A DNA stretch of 64,000 bases from UBA1479 sp040218445. Its GTDB lineage: Bacteria > Pseudomonadota > Alphaproteobacteria > Rhodospirillales > Casp-alpha2. Below are positions 16,600 to 25,793 of the stretch, piece by piece. How positions within the stretch are numbered: the stretch's first letter is position 1; every line of letters begins with the position of its first letter. Position numbers and translations under genes: made by a program. The DNA lies in assembly GCA_040218445.1 (NCBI GenBank), contig JAVJRK010000010.1:372001-436000 (forward strand). The letters are read 5' to 3'. The notes under the pieces are model-generated. The model worked only from the letters and a program-made list of their open reading frames with translations. It searched no databases and was not told the DNA's origin.

Positions 16600-19395
16600 A
16601 TGACCGACCAGCGTGAACATGTCTTCCTGGTGGATGGTTCCGGCTTTATCTTCCGGGCCTATCATGCCCTGCCGCCCATGACCTCGCCGGACGGCACGCC
16701 GACCAATGCGGTATTCGGTTTCACCAAGATGTTGATGAAACTGGTCGAAGATACGGAAGCCGATTACGTCGCAGTCATTTTCGACCGCGCACGCAAAACA
16801 TTTCGCAGCGACATATATCCCGAATACAAGGCCCATCGACCGCCGCCGCCCGATGACCTGATTCCGCAGTTCGATCTGGTGCGCAAGGCGACGGAAGCCT
16901 TGAACGTGGCCTCGATCGACATGGAAGGGTTCGAGGCCGATGATCTGATCGCAACCTACGCCCGCCAGGCGCGCGAACGCGGCGCCGAGGTCACCATCGT
17001 GTCATCGGACAAGGATCTGATGCAGCTGGTCGACGGCAGCGTCGTGCTGTTCGATGCCATGAAAAACCGTGAAATCGGCCCCGACCAGGTGGTCGAAAAA
17101 TTCGGCGTCGCCCCCGACAAGGTCATCGACGTGCAGGCCTTGGCCGGCGATTCCGTCGACAACGTGCCGGGCGTCGCCGGGATCGGTGTGAAGACGGCCG
17201 CCCAACTGATCGACGAATACGGCGACCTGGACACCCTGTTGGCGCGCGCGGAAGAAATCAAACAGCCCAAGCGCCGCCAGAACCTGATCGAACAGGCCGA
17301 CATGGCGCGGATTTCCCGCGATCTGGTGACGCTCAAGGACGACGTGCCGATCGACCGCACCATCGACGACATGCGCAAGAAATCACCGGAACCGGATGTC
17401 CTTCTGACCTTTCTGCGTGATCTCGGCTTCAAATCCCTGGCGACCACGGTGGAAAGCCGCCTTGGGATTGCCGGGGGTGTGCCCGCCGGTAACGGCGTGG
17501 ACGGCAACGCTGCCGTTCAGCCCGCATCGGCCCTGGCCCCGGAGTACGAGCTGGTGCAAAGCCTGGAACAGCTGCAGCCTTGGATCGACGCGGCCTATGA
17601 AACCGGTATCATCGCGGTCGACACGGAAACGGATGCCCTGGACGCCATGGGCGCGGGGCTGGTCGGTGTGTCCCTATCGACGCAAGCCGGGCGGGCCTGT
17701 TATATCCCGCTGGCCCATGTATCGTCGGCGCCGCAGGGGCAATTGGACCTGGGCGGGGATGGCGACGGTGAGGGTGCTGACGGCGCCCCCGAACAAATCC
17801 CCATGGATGATGCGCTCAAGGCGCTTAAACCCGTGTTGGAAGATCCATCGATCCTGAAGGTCGGCCAGAACATCAAATACGATGTGCAGGTTCTGGGACG
17901 TTACGGGATCGAAGTCGAACCCTTCGACGACACCATGCTGCTGTCCTATGTGCTGGACGGCGGACTGCATGGCCACGGGATGGATGAACTGGCCCGCGAT
18001 TTCCTGGACTATGACACCATCAAGTTCAAGGACGTGGCGGGCACCGGCAAGGCGCAAGTGTCGTTCGACCACGTGCCGCTGGACAAGGCCCTGGATTACG
18101 CCGCCGAAGACGCGGACATCACCCTTCGCCTGCACAACATGTTCAAACCGCGCCTAGCCGCCGAACATATGGTCACCGTGTATGAAACCTTGGAACGCAG
18201 ACTGATCCCCGTGCTGCGCGACATGGAACGCTGCGGCATCAAGGTCGACGCCGGCGTTCTGAAAGGCCTGAGCGACGATTTCGCCGCCCGCATGGGTGAT
18301 CTGGAAGGTGAAATTCATAAGCTTGCCGGGCGTGAATTCAACATCGGATCACCCAAGCAACTGGGCGAAATCCTGTTCGATGAAATGGGCCTGGAAGGCG
18401 GCAAGAAAACCAAGACCGGGGCTTACGGCACCGGGGCCGACGTGTTGGAAGAACTGGCCGCCCAGGGCCATGATCTGCCGCAAAAGGTTCTCGACTGGCG
18501 GCAATTATCGAAACTGAAAAGCACCTATACGGACACCCTGGTCGGCGAGATCAATCCCAAGACCGGGCGCGTTCACACCAATTATTCTCAGGCCGTGGCA
18601 ACCACGGGACGGCTGGCATCATCGGACCCCAACCTGCAGAACATCCCGATCCGTTCCGAAGAAGGACGCAAGATCCGCACCGCCTTCGTCTCCGACAAAG
18701 GCCATACCCTGATGTCGGCGGATTATTCCCAGATCGAATTGCGCCTGCTGGCCCATGTCGCAGGGATCGATTCCCTTAAACAGGCATTCCATGACGGCAT
18801 CGATATTCACGCTTTGACGGCAAGCCAGGTATTCGGCATACCGGTCGAAGGCATGGACCCCATGGTCCGCCGCCGCGCCAAGGCCATCAACTTCGGCATC
18901 ATCTACGGCATTTCGGCCTTTGGGCTGGCGCGCCAATTGGGCATTTCACGGAGCGAAGCCGGGGAATATATCGATGCCTATTTCGAACAGTACCCGGGCA
19001 TCAAGGCCTATATGGAGCGAACCAAGGAACAGGCCAAGAAAGAAGGCTTCGTTTCCACCCCCTTCGGGCGCAAGTGCCATGTGCGCGGCATCAACGACCG
19101 CAACCCCAATATGCGGGGCTTTGCCGAGCGCGCCGCCATCAACGCCCCGATCCAGGGCGGGGCCGCCGACATCATCAAACGCGCCATGATCCGCCTGCCG
19201 GACGCCCTGGCCGATGCCGGATTGCGCGCGCGCATGCTGCTGCAGGTCCACGATGAACTGATCTTCGAGGTCCCGGACGCCGAGGTCGAAGCGACACGCG
19301 AGATAGTCCGCAAGGTAATGTCCGGCGCGGCACAATTGAGCGTGCCGCTCGACGTTGATATCGGCACCGGCGCCAATTGGGACGAGGCGCACTGA
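16600..19395 (+). CDS. polA: DNA polymerase I
   Basis: A 931-residue full-length Pol I, used for Okazaki-fragment processing and repair synthesis. The N-terminal 5'-3' exonuclease domain has FLVDGSGFIFRAYHALP, FDRARKTFR and the GDSVDNVPGV helix-hairpin-helix. The proofreading domain keeps its Asp and Glu (VDTETDALD) and NIKYDVQVL, so 3'-5' exonuclease should be active. Polymerase motifs A (SADYSQIELR), B (RRRAKAINFGIIYG) and C (QVHDELIFE) are intact. The start MTDQREHVFLVDG is clear. Ordinary chromosomal gene. Confidence 0.97.
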   Translation: MTDQREHVFLVDGSGFIFRAYHALPPMTSPDGTPTNAVFGFTKMLMKLVEDTEADYVAVIFDRARKTFRSDIYPEYKAHRPPPPDDLIPQFDLVRKATEALNVASIDMEGFEADDLIATYARQARERGAEVTIVSSDKDLMQLVDGSVVLFDAMKNREIGPDQVVEKFGVAPDKVIDVQALAGDSVDNVPGVAGIGVKTAAQLIDEYGDLDTLLARAEEIKQPKRRQNLIEQADMARISRDLVTLKDDVPIDRTIDDMRKKSPEPDVLLTFLRDLGFKSLATTVESRLGIAGGVPAGNGVDGNAAVQPASALAPEYELVQSLEQLQPWIDAAYETGIIAVDTETDALDAMGAGLVGVSLSTQAGRACYIPLAHVSSAPQGQLDLGGDGDGEGADGAPEQIPMDDALKALKPVLEDPSILKVGQNIKYDVQVLGRYGIEVEPFDDTMLLSYVLDGGLHGHGMDELARDFLDYDTIKFKDVAGTGKAQVSFDHVPLDKALDYAAEDADITLRLHNMFKPRLAAEHMVTVYETLERRLIPVLRDMERCGIKVDAGVLKGLSDDFAARMGDLEGEIHKLAGREFNIGSPKQLGEILFDEMGLEGGKKTKTGAYGTGADVLEELAAQGHDLPQKVLDWRQLSKLKSTYTDTLVGEINPKTGRVHTNYSQAVATTGRLASSDPNLQNIPIRSEEGRKIRTAFVSDKGHTLMSADYSQIELRLLAHVAGIDSLKQAFHDGIDIHALTASQVFGIPVEGMDPMVRRRAKAINFGIIYGISAFGLARQLGISRSEAGEYIDAYFEQYPGIKAYMERTKEQAKKEGFVSTPFGRKCHVRGINDRNPNMRGFAERAAINAPIQGGAADIIKRAMIRLPDALADAGLRARMLLQVHDELIFEVPDAEVEATREIVRKVMSGAAQLSVPLDVDIGTGANWDEAH

Positions 19396-19513
19396 GACAC
19401 CCCCCGCAGCCCCGTTCAACGGATAATCGTTCTTCAGCATTCATGGCATACCCTTTGCACCGCACTCACGGGGACGCCCCGTGTGTGCGCATGGACCAAG
19501 CAGGAGGACAGCC

Positions 19514-20044
19514 ATGAAAATCGACGATATTTCCGCCATCTTGAACCCGCAAGGCCCGGCCAAACCGGCCGTCGCAAATGCCGGGTCCGGTTCCTTTGCC
19601 GAAATGATGGCTGCCTCCGTTGCCATGGACGACGGCGCGCAAGAAACCGGCCCGCAAAGCGATGTGGAGATCATTCGCGACAAGGGTTTCCGTGCTTATG
19701 CGGAAGAGGTTGAAAAGCGGAAAATGGAGGAAATGCGGGAGAAAATCCTGAACATGATGGGATTCTCCGAAGAAGACCTGGACAAGATGCCGGCTGAACA
19801 GCGGGCCGCGATCGAAGACCTGATCGCCCAGGAAATTCAGCGCCGTATGCAGGCCAATGCCGAGCTTGACGACAACAACAGCACCCTTTCCGGCATGTCG
19901 GAGACCGCCCGCAACATCGCCGACCCCGGCAATACCGGTTCCGCCGGATCGGTCATGCTGGCCGTCATGGAAGCCCGTGATGCGCTGGAAAACGGCAGCC
20001 TGTCCCGGTCAAATTTGCCGGGTGACGCGGAAGATAATTCCTGA
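19514..20044 (+). CDS. Conserved hypothetical acidic protein
   Basis: A 176-residue acidic soluble protein (MKIDDISAILNPQGPAKPA). A strong AGGAGG-type ribosome binding site lies just upstream and a GC hairpin (arms 19467-19473 and 19477-19483) precedes it. The central part is charged and helical (EEMREKILNMMGFSEEDLDKM), resembling short helix-rich segments of small regulatory or scaffold proteins, and ends with an Asn/Ser-rich tail. No domain recognised. It is probably its own transcription unit between polA and the MBL gene. Confidence 0.7.
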   Translation: MKIDDISAILNPQGPAKPAVANAGSGSFAEMMAASVAMDDGAQETGPQSDVEIIRDKGFRAYAEEVEKRKMEEMREKILNMMGFSEEDLDKMPAEQRAAIEDLIAQEIQRRMQANAELDDNNSTLSGMSETARNIADPGNTGSAGSVMLAVMEARDALENGSLSRSNLPGDAEDNS

Positions 20045-20174
20045 CCGGGACCTTCTTTGCGTCCACTTGCGGCATGTAAGACGTTCCATACATAACCCCA
20101 CGACGCCAAGGGTTGCCTAACCCGGCGGGCCGCGCCACCATTCTCCAAATCCGAAATCGAGGAGGAGAACGGTC

Positions 20175-21122
20175 ATGACCGTATTCGGCAATTCGATCCG
20201 CTGCCTGACGGCCGCAACCTTAATGGCGCTATATGCCGGCACGGCCCTGGCCGGAGCAGGGCATAGCCATTCCCATGAGGTCGCCCAGGCCAAGGCCCCC
20301 AATATCACCATCGGCGCCGTTCCCGTGGCCGGCAAGATCACCATGCTGATGGGCATGGGCGGTTTTACGGGCGGTAACGTCGCGGTCCTGCCCGGCCCCG
20401 ACGGCCTGTTGATCGTCGACGACAAACTGGAAAGCTTTTCGGAACAACTGGCCCAGGCGCTGAAGGCTCTCGGCGACGGCACGCCCAAGTATGTGCTGAA
20501 CACCCATTGGCATTTCGATCACGTGGGCGGCAACAAACGGTTTGCCGACGCGGTGATCATTGCCCATGACAACGTGCGCAAGGACATGTCGGTTGATCAG
20601 GTGTTCAAGTCATTGAACAAGGAAATCCCCGCCGCCCCGCCCGAAGCCCTGCCCGACGTGACCTATAACGACCGCCTGACGATCCATTTCAACGGCGAGG
20701 AAATCCAACTTCACCATTTTCCGGGCGGCCATACCAACGGCGATACGGTCGTCTATTTCAAGGATTCCAAAGTGCTTCATCTTGGGGACATGTTCTTCAA
20801 CGGCATGTTCCCCTTCACCGACCTGGAACACGGCGGCAATGCGCTTGCCCTGGCCCGCAACATTCGGGACATCACCGGCCGGTTCCCTGCCGACACGAAG
20901 GTCATCCCGGGCCACGGTCCGCTGGCCACCATGGCCGATGTAGAGGCCTATCTGGATATGCTCACGTCAACCACCATATTCGTGCAAGGCGCCGTCATGG
21001 AGGGCAAAGACCTGAAAGCCATCCAGGCGGCGGGCTTCCCCGAAAAATGGAAAAAATGGGAATGGCCGTTCATTTCAGAAGCCATGTGGATTGAGCTGAT
21101 CCATCAAAGCCTGAACAAATAG
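20175..21122 (+). CDS. Secreted MBL-fold metallo-hydrolase (H-x-H-x-D-H)
   Basis: A 315-residue protein with a signal peptide (MTVFGNSIRCLTAATLMALYAGTALA). It carries NTHWHFDHVGGN as the zinc motif, GGHTNGDTVVYF with the third His, LGDMFFNGMFP and GHGPLA. This is the cyclase/glyoxalase-II-like branch of the metallo-beta-lactamase family, with periplasmic location. A His-rich HSHSHE stretch follows the signal peptide and may help metal loading (inference). Strong AGGAGGAG upstream of the ATG. Convergent with msrQ. Substrate unknown. Confidence 0.85.
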   Translation: MTVFGNSIRCLTAATLMALYAGTALAGAGHSHSHEVAQAKAPNITIGAVPVAGKITMLMGMGGFTGGNVAVLPGPDGLLIVDDKLESFSEQLAQALKALGDGTPKYVLNTHWHFDHVGGNKRFADAVIIAHDNVRKDMSVDQVFKSLNKEIPAAPPEALPDVTYNDRLTIHFNGEEIQLHHFPGGHTNGDTVVYFKDSKVLHLGDMFFNGMFPFTDLEHGGNALALARNIRDITGRFPADTKVIPGHGPLATMADVEAYLDMLTSTTIFVQGAVMEGKDLKAIQAAGFPEKWKKWEWPFISEAMWIELIHQSLNK

Positions 21123-21132
21123 GGATAGCCGT

Positions 21133-21765
21133 TCAGGCGGTCTGTGCCTTGGCGGTCGCGCGGCCTTTTGCGCGGGTCTTCGCCCATTGGACTGCCCGAT
21201 AGGCCAACAGCAGGCCGGCAATACCGCCGTAGATCAAGGGTTCGATCTGAAAGCCCTTGCGCATCATGAAGAAATGGATGGGGGTGGCAATGGCGGCGAG
21301 ATAAACCAGTTTGTGCAGCCGTTGCCAGTTGCGCCCGCCCATTTTCTTGACCATGGCCTTGGGCGAAGTCACGGCCAGCGCCGTCAAGACCACCAGCGCC
21401 AGCATGCCGACGGTAATGTAGGTGCGCTTGACGATATCCTGCCAAATCGCGCCCCAAGCGAAGTACTGATCCAGCGCCACGTAATTGGTGACATGCAGCA
21501 AAGCATAGAAAAAGGCGTAAAGCCCCAGCATACGGCGGAAGCGCAGGATCACGGCAAGTCCCGTGACACCGCGAACCGGGGTCACCGCCAGGGCGATCAA
21601 CAGAAAACGGATCGCCCAATCGCCGGTATAGCGATTGATGAATTCCGCCGGATTGGGACCGAATTGCCCGGAAACGCCCAGCCAAACCAGCCAAGCCAGC
21701 GGCCCCAGCGCCGCCGCATGGACCAAGGGCTTGATGACCCAGGTCAATCTGGTTTCCTTGTTCAT
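21133..21765 (-). CDS. msrQ: MsrQ, heme-binding membrane subunit of the periplasmic Met-sulfoxide reductase
   Basis: A 210-residue integral membrane protein with about six hydrophobic helices, matching the YedZ/ferric-reductase-like family. Conserved His residues are in KPLVHAAALGP, LLHVTNYV and LHKLVYLAAIATPIHFFM, positions expected for b-type heme ligation. It passes electrons from the quinone pool to MsrP. It follows msrP on the same strand with a 71-bp gap, so one transcript is likely. Confidence 0.92.
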   Translation of the reverse strand: MNKETRLTWVIKPLVHAAALGPLAWLVWLGVSGQFGPNPAEFINRYTGDWAIRFLLIALAVTPVRGVTGLAVILRFRRMLGLYAFFYALLHVTNYVALDQYFAWGAIWQDIVKRTYITVGMLALVVLTALAVTSPKAMVKKMGGRNWQRLHKLVYLAAIATPIHFFMMRKGFQIEPLIYGGIAGLLLAYRAVQWAKTRAKGRATAKAQTA

Positions 21766-21836
21766 GGAAGAATCCTAGCGCATCCGGCCCTTAAAAGGGA
21801 CCTGCCCGAAAGGTCGGCATCCGTGGCCGGACGGAC

Positions 21837-22844
21837 CTAGTAGAATTTTCTGAGATCCATGCCCGCGTAAAGGTCCGCAACCTCTTCCTCGTATCCATTG
21901 AACATCAAGGTCGGCTGCTTGATCGGCAGGCCGAACACATTGTTCTGGCCGATTTTCTTTTCCGCTTCCTGGCTCCACCGCGGGTGGCTGACGGTCGGAT
22001 TAACGTTGGAATAGAACCCGTACTCGCGGCCGTTGGCTTCGCTCCACGACGTCGGCGGCTGTTTGTCCGTGAACCGCATCAGCACGATCGACTTGATGGA
22101 TTTAAAACCGTATTTCCACGGCACGATCAGGCGCAAAGGCGCACCGTTCTGATTGGGCAGAACCTGGCCATGCACACCGACCGCCAATAAGGACAGCGGG
22201 TTCATGGCTTCATCCATGCGCAGGCCTTCCTTGTACGGCCATTCCAGAACGGGGCGGCGTTGGCCCGGCATCTGGTCCGGGTCGAACAGGGTTTCGAAAT
22301 AAACGTACTTGGCCTTGGACGTGGGGTTCAGGCGCTTGATCACCTTGGCAAGGGGCACACCCAGCCAGGGCACGACCATGGACCATGCTTCGACACAGCG
22401 GAACCGATAGACCCGGTCTTCGATATCATCCGCCTTGATCAGGTCGTTGATGTCATAGGTACCGGGTTTTTCGACCGCCCCTTCGACCTTGACGGTCCAG
22501 GGGGTGGTTTTGAAATCACCGGCATTTTCCGCAGGATCACTTTTGCCCGTGCCGAATTCATAGAAATTATTGTACTTGGATACGAGGTCGAAGGCCGTCG
22601 GATCCTCCCCCAAGACCTTGGCGTTGTATTTGGCATGCGGGATTCCGGCAAGCGCCTTGCCTTCGGCAGGGCGCCAGGACGCCTGTGCCGCACCGGACAT
22701 CCCCATGGTCAGGGCCGGCGGCAGGGTCAGCGCCAAGCCACCGAAGCCCATGGCCTTGAGAATCGTGCGCCGATTGTCGAACACGCTTTTCGGCGTGATC
22801 TCGCTGGATGCGATGGGATGGGTCGGGCGGTGGCGAATAATCAT
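21837..22844 (-). CDS. msrP: MsrP, molybdopterin Met-sulfoxide reductase catalytic subunit
   Basis: A 335-residue protein of the sulfite-oxidase fold that repairs oxidised methionine in periplasmic proteins. A Tat-type signal (NRRTILKAMGFGGLALTLP) lies at about residues 23-45. The molybdenum-coordinating Cys is in YRFRCVEAWSMVVPWLG, and APLRLIVPWKYGFKSIKS forms the pterin-binding region. The start at 22844 (MIIRHRPTH) is chosen for the AAGGGA ribosome binding site eight bases upstream, over a longer frame to 22952. Operon with msrQ. Confidence 0.93.
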   Translation of the reverse strand: MIIRHRPTHPIASSEITPKSVFDNRRTILKAMGFGGLALTLPPALTMGMSGAAQASWRPAEGKALAGIPHAKYNAKVLGEDPTAFDLVSKYNNFYEFGTGKSDPAENAGDFKTTPWTVKVEGAVEKPGTYDINDLIKADDIEDRVYRFRCVEAWSMVVPWLGVPLAKVIKRLNPTSKAKYVYFETLFDPDQMPGQRRPVLEWPYKEGLRMDEAMNPLSLLAVGVHGQVLPNQNGAPLRLIVPWKYGFKSIKSIVLMRFTDKQPPTSWSEANGREYGFYSNVNPTVSHPRWSQEAEKKIGQNNVFGLPIKQPTLMFNGYEEEVADLYAGMDLRKFY

Positions 22845-23058
22845 AATGGATTCCCTTTTAGTTCTTCCTGCGGCGGCATGCCGTTGTCTGCCGGTCCGTT
22901 CGCTCGCTCTGATATCTGTCACATAGTATAAGCCGCGAACCTGCCGACCCAATAAGGCGTTGAAGGGGCAAATCCGTCACATCTTCGCGAGGCATGCGCG
23001 AGCAAGGGCCAAATTGCGCCGTTCCAATCCGAAGAAATCCGGTGTAGGAGATTCGTCC

Positions 23059-23727
23059 ATGCGCACGCTCTATCACCTTTGGATGTCGCCCTTCTGCCGC
23101 AAGGCACGCATATTCCTGGGCGAGAAAAGGCTCGAACATGAGCTGCGAATCGAAAACATCTGGGAGCGGCGCGAGGAATTTCTCGCCCTTAACCCCGCCG
23201 GCACGCTGCCGGTGCTGGTCGAAATCGACGGCACGGCGATTTCCGGCGCCGATGTGATTTGCGAATTCCTGGACGAGGTCCATGAAGATCCGCCGCTGAT
23301 CGGCCGCACCCCGGTGATCCGGGCCGAGGTCCGGCGCCTGACCAATTGGTTCGATGAAAAATTCAACCGCGAGGTCACGGACAATCTGGTTGGCGAAAAA
23401 TTGTTGAAACGGTTTCTCGGCCAGGGCGAGCCCAAGGGGGCCCGCATTCGCGCCGGCCACGCCAACATCCACCTGCATCTGAATTATCTGTCGTTTTTGG
23501 TCGAACGGCGGCGTTGGTTGGCCGGGGACGATTTTTCCATGGCCGACGTCGCGGCGGCGGCGCATCTGTCCTGCGTCGATTATCTGGGCGACGTGCCCTG
23601 GGAAGACCACCCGGAAGCTCGCGATTGGTATTCGCGGGTCAAATCCCGGCCCAGCATGCGTTCTGTCCTGTCGGACCGCATGCCCGGCTTCCCGCCGCCC
23701 CGCCATTACGCTGATCTCGACTTCTAA
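23059..23727 (+). CDS. Glutathione S-transferase family protein
   Basis: A 222-residue two-domain GST. The N-terminal thioredoxin-like half has MRTLYHLWMSPFCRKARIFL with S-P-F-C at the usual catalytic position, NPAGTLPVLVEIDG (cis-Pro) and SGADVICEFLDE (glutathione gamma-Glu contact). The helical C-terminal half has NIHLHLNYLSFLVERRRWLAG and SMADVAAAAHL. The start at 23059 follows TAGGAG. It probably belongs to the beta/YfcF-like soluble cytosolic enzymes. Substrate unknown. Confidence 0.9.
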   Translation: MRTLYHLWMSPFCRKARIFLGEKRLEHELRIENIWERREEFLALNPAGTLPVLVEIDGTAISGADVICEFLDEVHEDPPLIGRTPVIRAEVRRLTNWFDEKFNREVTDNLVGEKLLKRFLGQGEPKGARIRAGHANIHLHLNYLSFLVERRRWLAGDDFSMADVAAAAHLSCVDYLGDVPWEDHPEARDWYSRVKSRPSMRSVLSDRMPGFPPPRHYADLDF

Positions 23728-23747
23728 AGCTTTTCCGAACGCCGCAC

Positions 23748-24602
23748 CTAACGCTTGGGCGGAGCACCCTCTGGCTTCACGTCCATATTCTCGATGTTCT
23801 GGCGGGCCGGGCCGGCAGCCGCGCTGTCCGGCATGCCGTTCAGGATTTTCATCCAATCGGATCGCGCGCCTGCATCATTGCCGGCAAGGCGCCGCAGGAT
23901 TCCCCGCTCCAGCAAGGCTTCCGGATTGCCCGGGTTCAGTTCCAACGCCGTATTGGCGTCGGCCAAGGCGTCATCGGCACGGTCCAGGAACCGCCGGGCA
24001 CTGGCGCGGAGGGCATATATGTCGTCCCGGGATGGAGATAAGTTCAAGGCCGCACTCAGGTCCGCATCCGCGGCCTCGTAATCGGCGCGTGCCGCCCAGG
24101 CCTGGGCCCGGTCTACCAGCAGGTCCGCATCTCCGGGCTTCAGACCGATGGCCAAGGTAAAGGTCCGCGTCGCGTTTTCCGCCCGGCCGCTGAGCAGCCA
24201 GGCCTGCCCGGCCTGTTCGAACAGTCCGGCCTTGATATCGGGCTCTTCCAGGGAAATTCCCGCCAGGCGCTCCAAACGGCGGGCCGCTTCGTCATATTGT
24301 TCCAATTCGATCAGTGCCACGGCCGCGCAGTGATCGGCGGCATCCCCGCCGCCCAGCGAACGCCAGGCGATCGCCGTCTCGAACCCGTCCTGCGGGCGAC
24401 GTCGGGCCAACGCCATGCAGGATCGATACTTTTCCGCCTGCTCGGCCGTCTTTGCCCGGGCGGACGAAGCCCCCAAGGGCTGATGGCCCTGAACAATCTG
24501 CGCCGCAGCCGGGACCGGCAGGCCGATTGCCAGGGTTGCGGGCAACAGAAGCCCCATCACCGCCATAGATATCGGCAAGCGGGCACGTCGCATTTTGCGC
24601 AT
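23748..24602 (-). CDS. Secreted tetratricopeptide-repeat protein
   Basis: About 284 residues from the chosen ATG at 24602 (MRKMRRARLPISMAVMG), which gives a basic N-region and a hydrophobic core ending PVPAAAQ, a good Sec signal. Longer in-frame starts exist at 24620 and 24665. Downstream are at least four TPR-like helix pairs, for example AGQAWLLSGRAENATRTF, ADLLVDRAQAWAARADYEAAD and TALELNPGNPEALLERG. Such proteins are periplasmic scaffolds in envelope complexes. Partner unknown. Divergent from the SDR gene. Confidence 0.82.
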   Translation of the reverse strand: MRKMRRARLPISMAVMGLLLPATLAIGLPVPAAAQIVQGHQPLGASSARAKTAEQAEKYRSCMALARRRPQDGFETAIAWRSLGGGDAADHCAAVALIELEQYDEAARRLERLAGISLEEPDIKAGLFEQAGQAWLLSGRAENATRTFTLAIGLKPGDADLLVDRAQAWAARADYEAADADLSAALNLSPSRDDIYALRASARRFLDRADDALADANTALELNPGNPEALLERGILRRLAGNDAGARSDWMKILNGMPDSAAAGPARQNIENMDVKPEGAPPKR

Positions 24603-24697
24603 CTGCAGGACCCCTGGCATGACGGTCAAGCTCTGGTTATAACCGAACCCGCTTATAGGGGGCATCCCGCCCTCTTGTCGACCGGGGCTTTATTTGC

Positions 24698-25576
24698 ATG
24701 GCCAAACTGTTCTGTTTTGGATTGGGCTTCAGCGCCCTGACCCTGGCGCGGCAGCTGCGTGCCGACGGCTGGTTCGTGTCGGGCACCTGCCGCACAACGG
24801 ACATGCAATCGGAACTGTCGGCACAGGGCATCCCGGCATATCTGTTCGATGGCACGGCCCCCTTGCCCGAAGACGCGGCCCAGGCCCTTCGGCAGGCGGA
24901 TCATCTGCTGGTCTCCATCCCCTCCGGGCCGGACGGCGATCCTGCGATTATCCAATCGGCCGAACTTGTTCGCCAGGCCGCACCGGGCCTGCGTTGGGCC
25001 GGGTATCTGTCGACCACGGGCGTTTACGGCGACACAGACGGCGCCGAAGTGACGGAACAAAGCCCCCTCAACCCGAGTTCTCCCCGAAGCGAATATCGAA
25101 TTGCCGCCGAACGCGCATGGCTCGACCTGGCCGTCGAGGGCCTGCCCATTCATGTGTTCCGGCTGGCGGGAATATATGGGCCGAGCCGGTCGGTACTTGA
25201 CCAACTACGCAAGGGAACCGCGCGCCGGGTCGATAAACCGGGTCATCGGTTTTCCCGCATTCACGTGGACGATATCGCGGGCGTGCTCAAAGCCTCCATG
25301 GCGCGGCCCAATCCAGGCGCGGTTTATAACGTCTGCGATGACGCGCCAGCAGCCCAGTCCGATGTCATCGCCTTCGGCGCAGAATTGATGGGCAAAGAAC
25401 CGCCGGTGGCCATCCCGTTCGACCAGGCCGCCCAGGGCATGTCACCCATGGCATTGACCTTCTGGCACGACAACCGGATCGTCAACAATGCCCGTATCAA
25501 GCAGGAGCTAGGGGTTACCTTGTCCTACCCGACCTACCGCGAAGGTCTGGCCGCCATATGGGCGGCAGAAGGCTAG
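24698..25576 (+). CDS. SDR/epimerase-like NAD(P)-binding protein (YeeZ type)
   Basis: A 292-residue extended SDR. The N-terminal glycine-rich loop is FCFGLGFSALTLARQL, then LLVSIPSGPDGD, YLSTTGVYGD (catalytic Ser/Thr-Tyr region) and VFRLAGIYGPSRS. The order matches nucleoside-diphosphate-sugar epimerase-like YeeZ proteins. A Y-x-x-x-K is replaced by the Y-R-I-A-A-E region, so dehydrogenase activity is uncertain. The 25577-25793 gap holds no gene I can support. Confidence 0.85.
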   Translation: MAKLFCFGLGFSALTLARQLRADGWFVSGTCRTTDMQSELSAQGIPAYLFDGTAPLPEDAAQALRQADHLLVSIPSGPDGDPAIIQSAELVRQAAPGLRWAGYLSTTGVYGDTDGAEVTEQSPLNPSSPRSEYRIAAERAWLDLAVEGLPIHVFRLAGIYGPSRSVLDQLRKGTARRVDKPGHRFSRIHVDDIAGVLKASMARPNPGAVYNVCDDAPAAQSDVIAFGAELMGKEPPVAIPFDQAAQGMSPMALTFWHDNRIVNNARIKQELGVTLSYPTYREGLAAIWAAEG

Positions 25577-25793
25577 ACAGGCGGTTCTCACCCACCCGCA
25601 TATTTGGGTATGCGGAATTTATTCCTTGACATTGATCTCGCGGTCGCGTAGGGTCCCGTCATCGTCAGGGACAGTTGCGTCCGCAAACAAACGACCGCCG
25701 GCCGGACGACCCCCTTCCAATTTTCATACGACTATTCAGCCGCCGCTGGCCCAGCCGGCGGACGGCTTATCGTGCCCAATGCGGAGACATGCA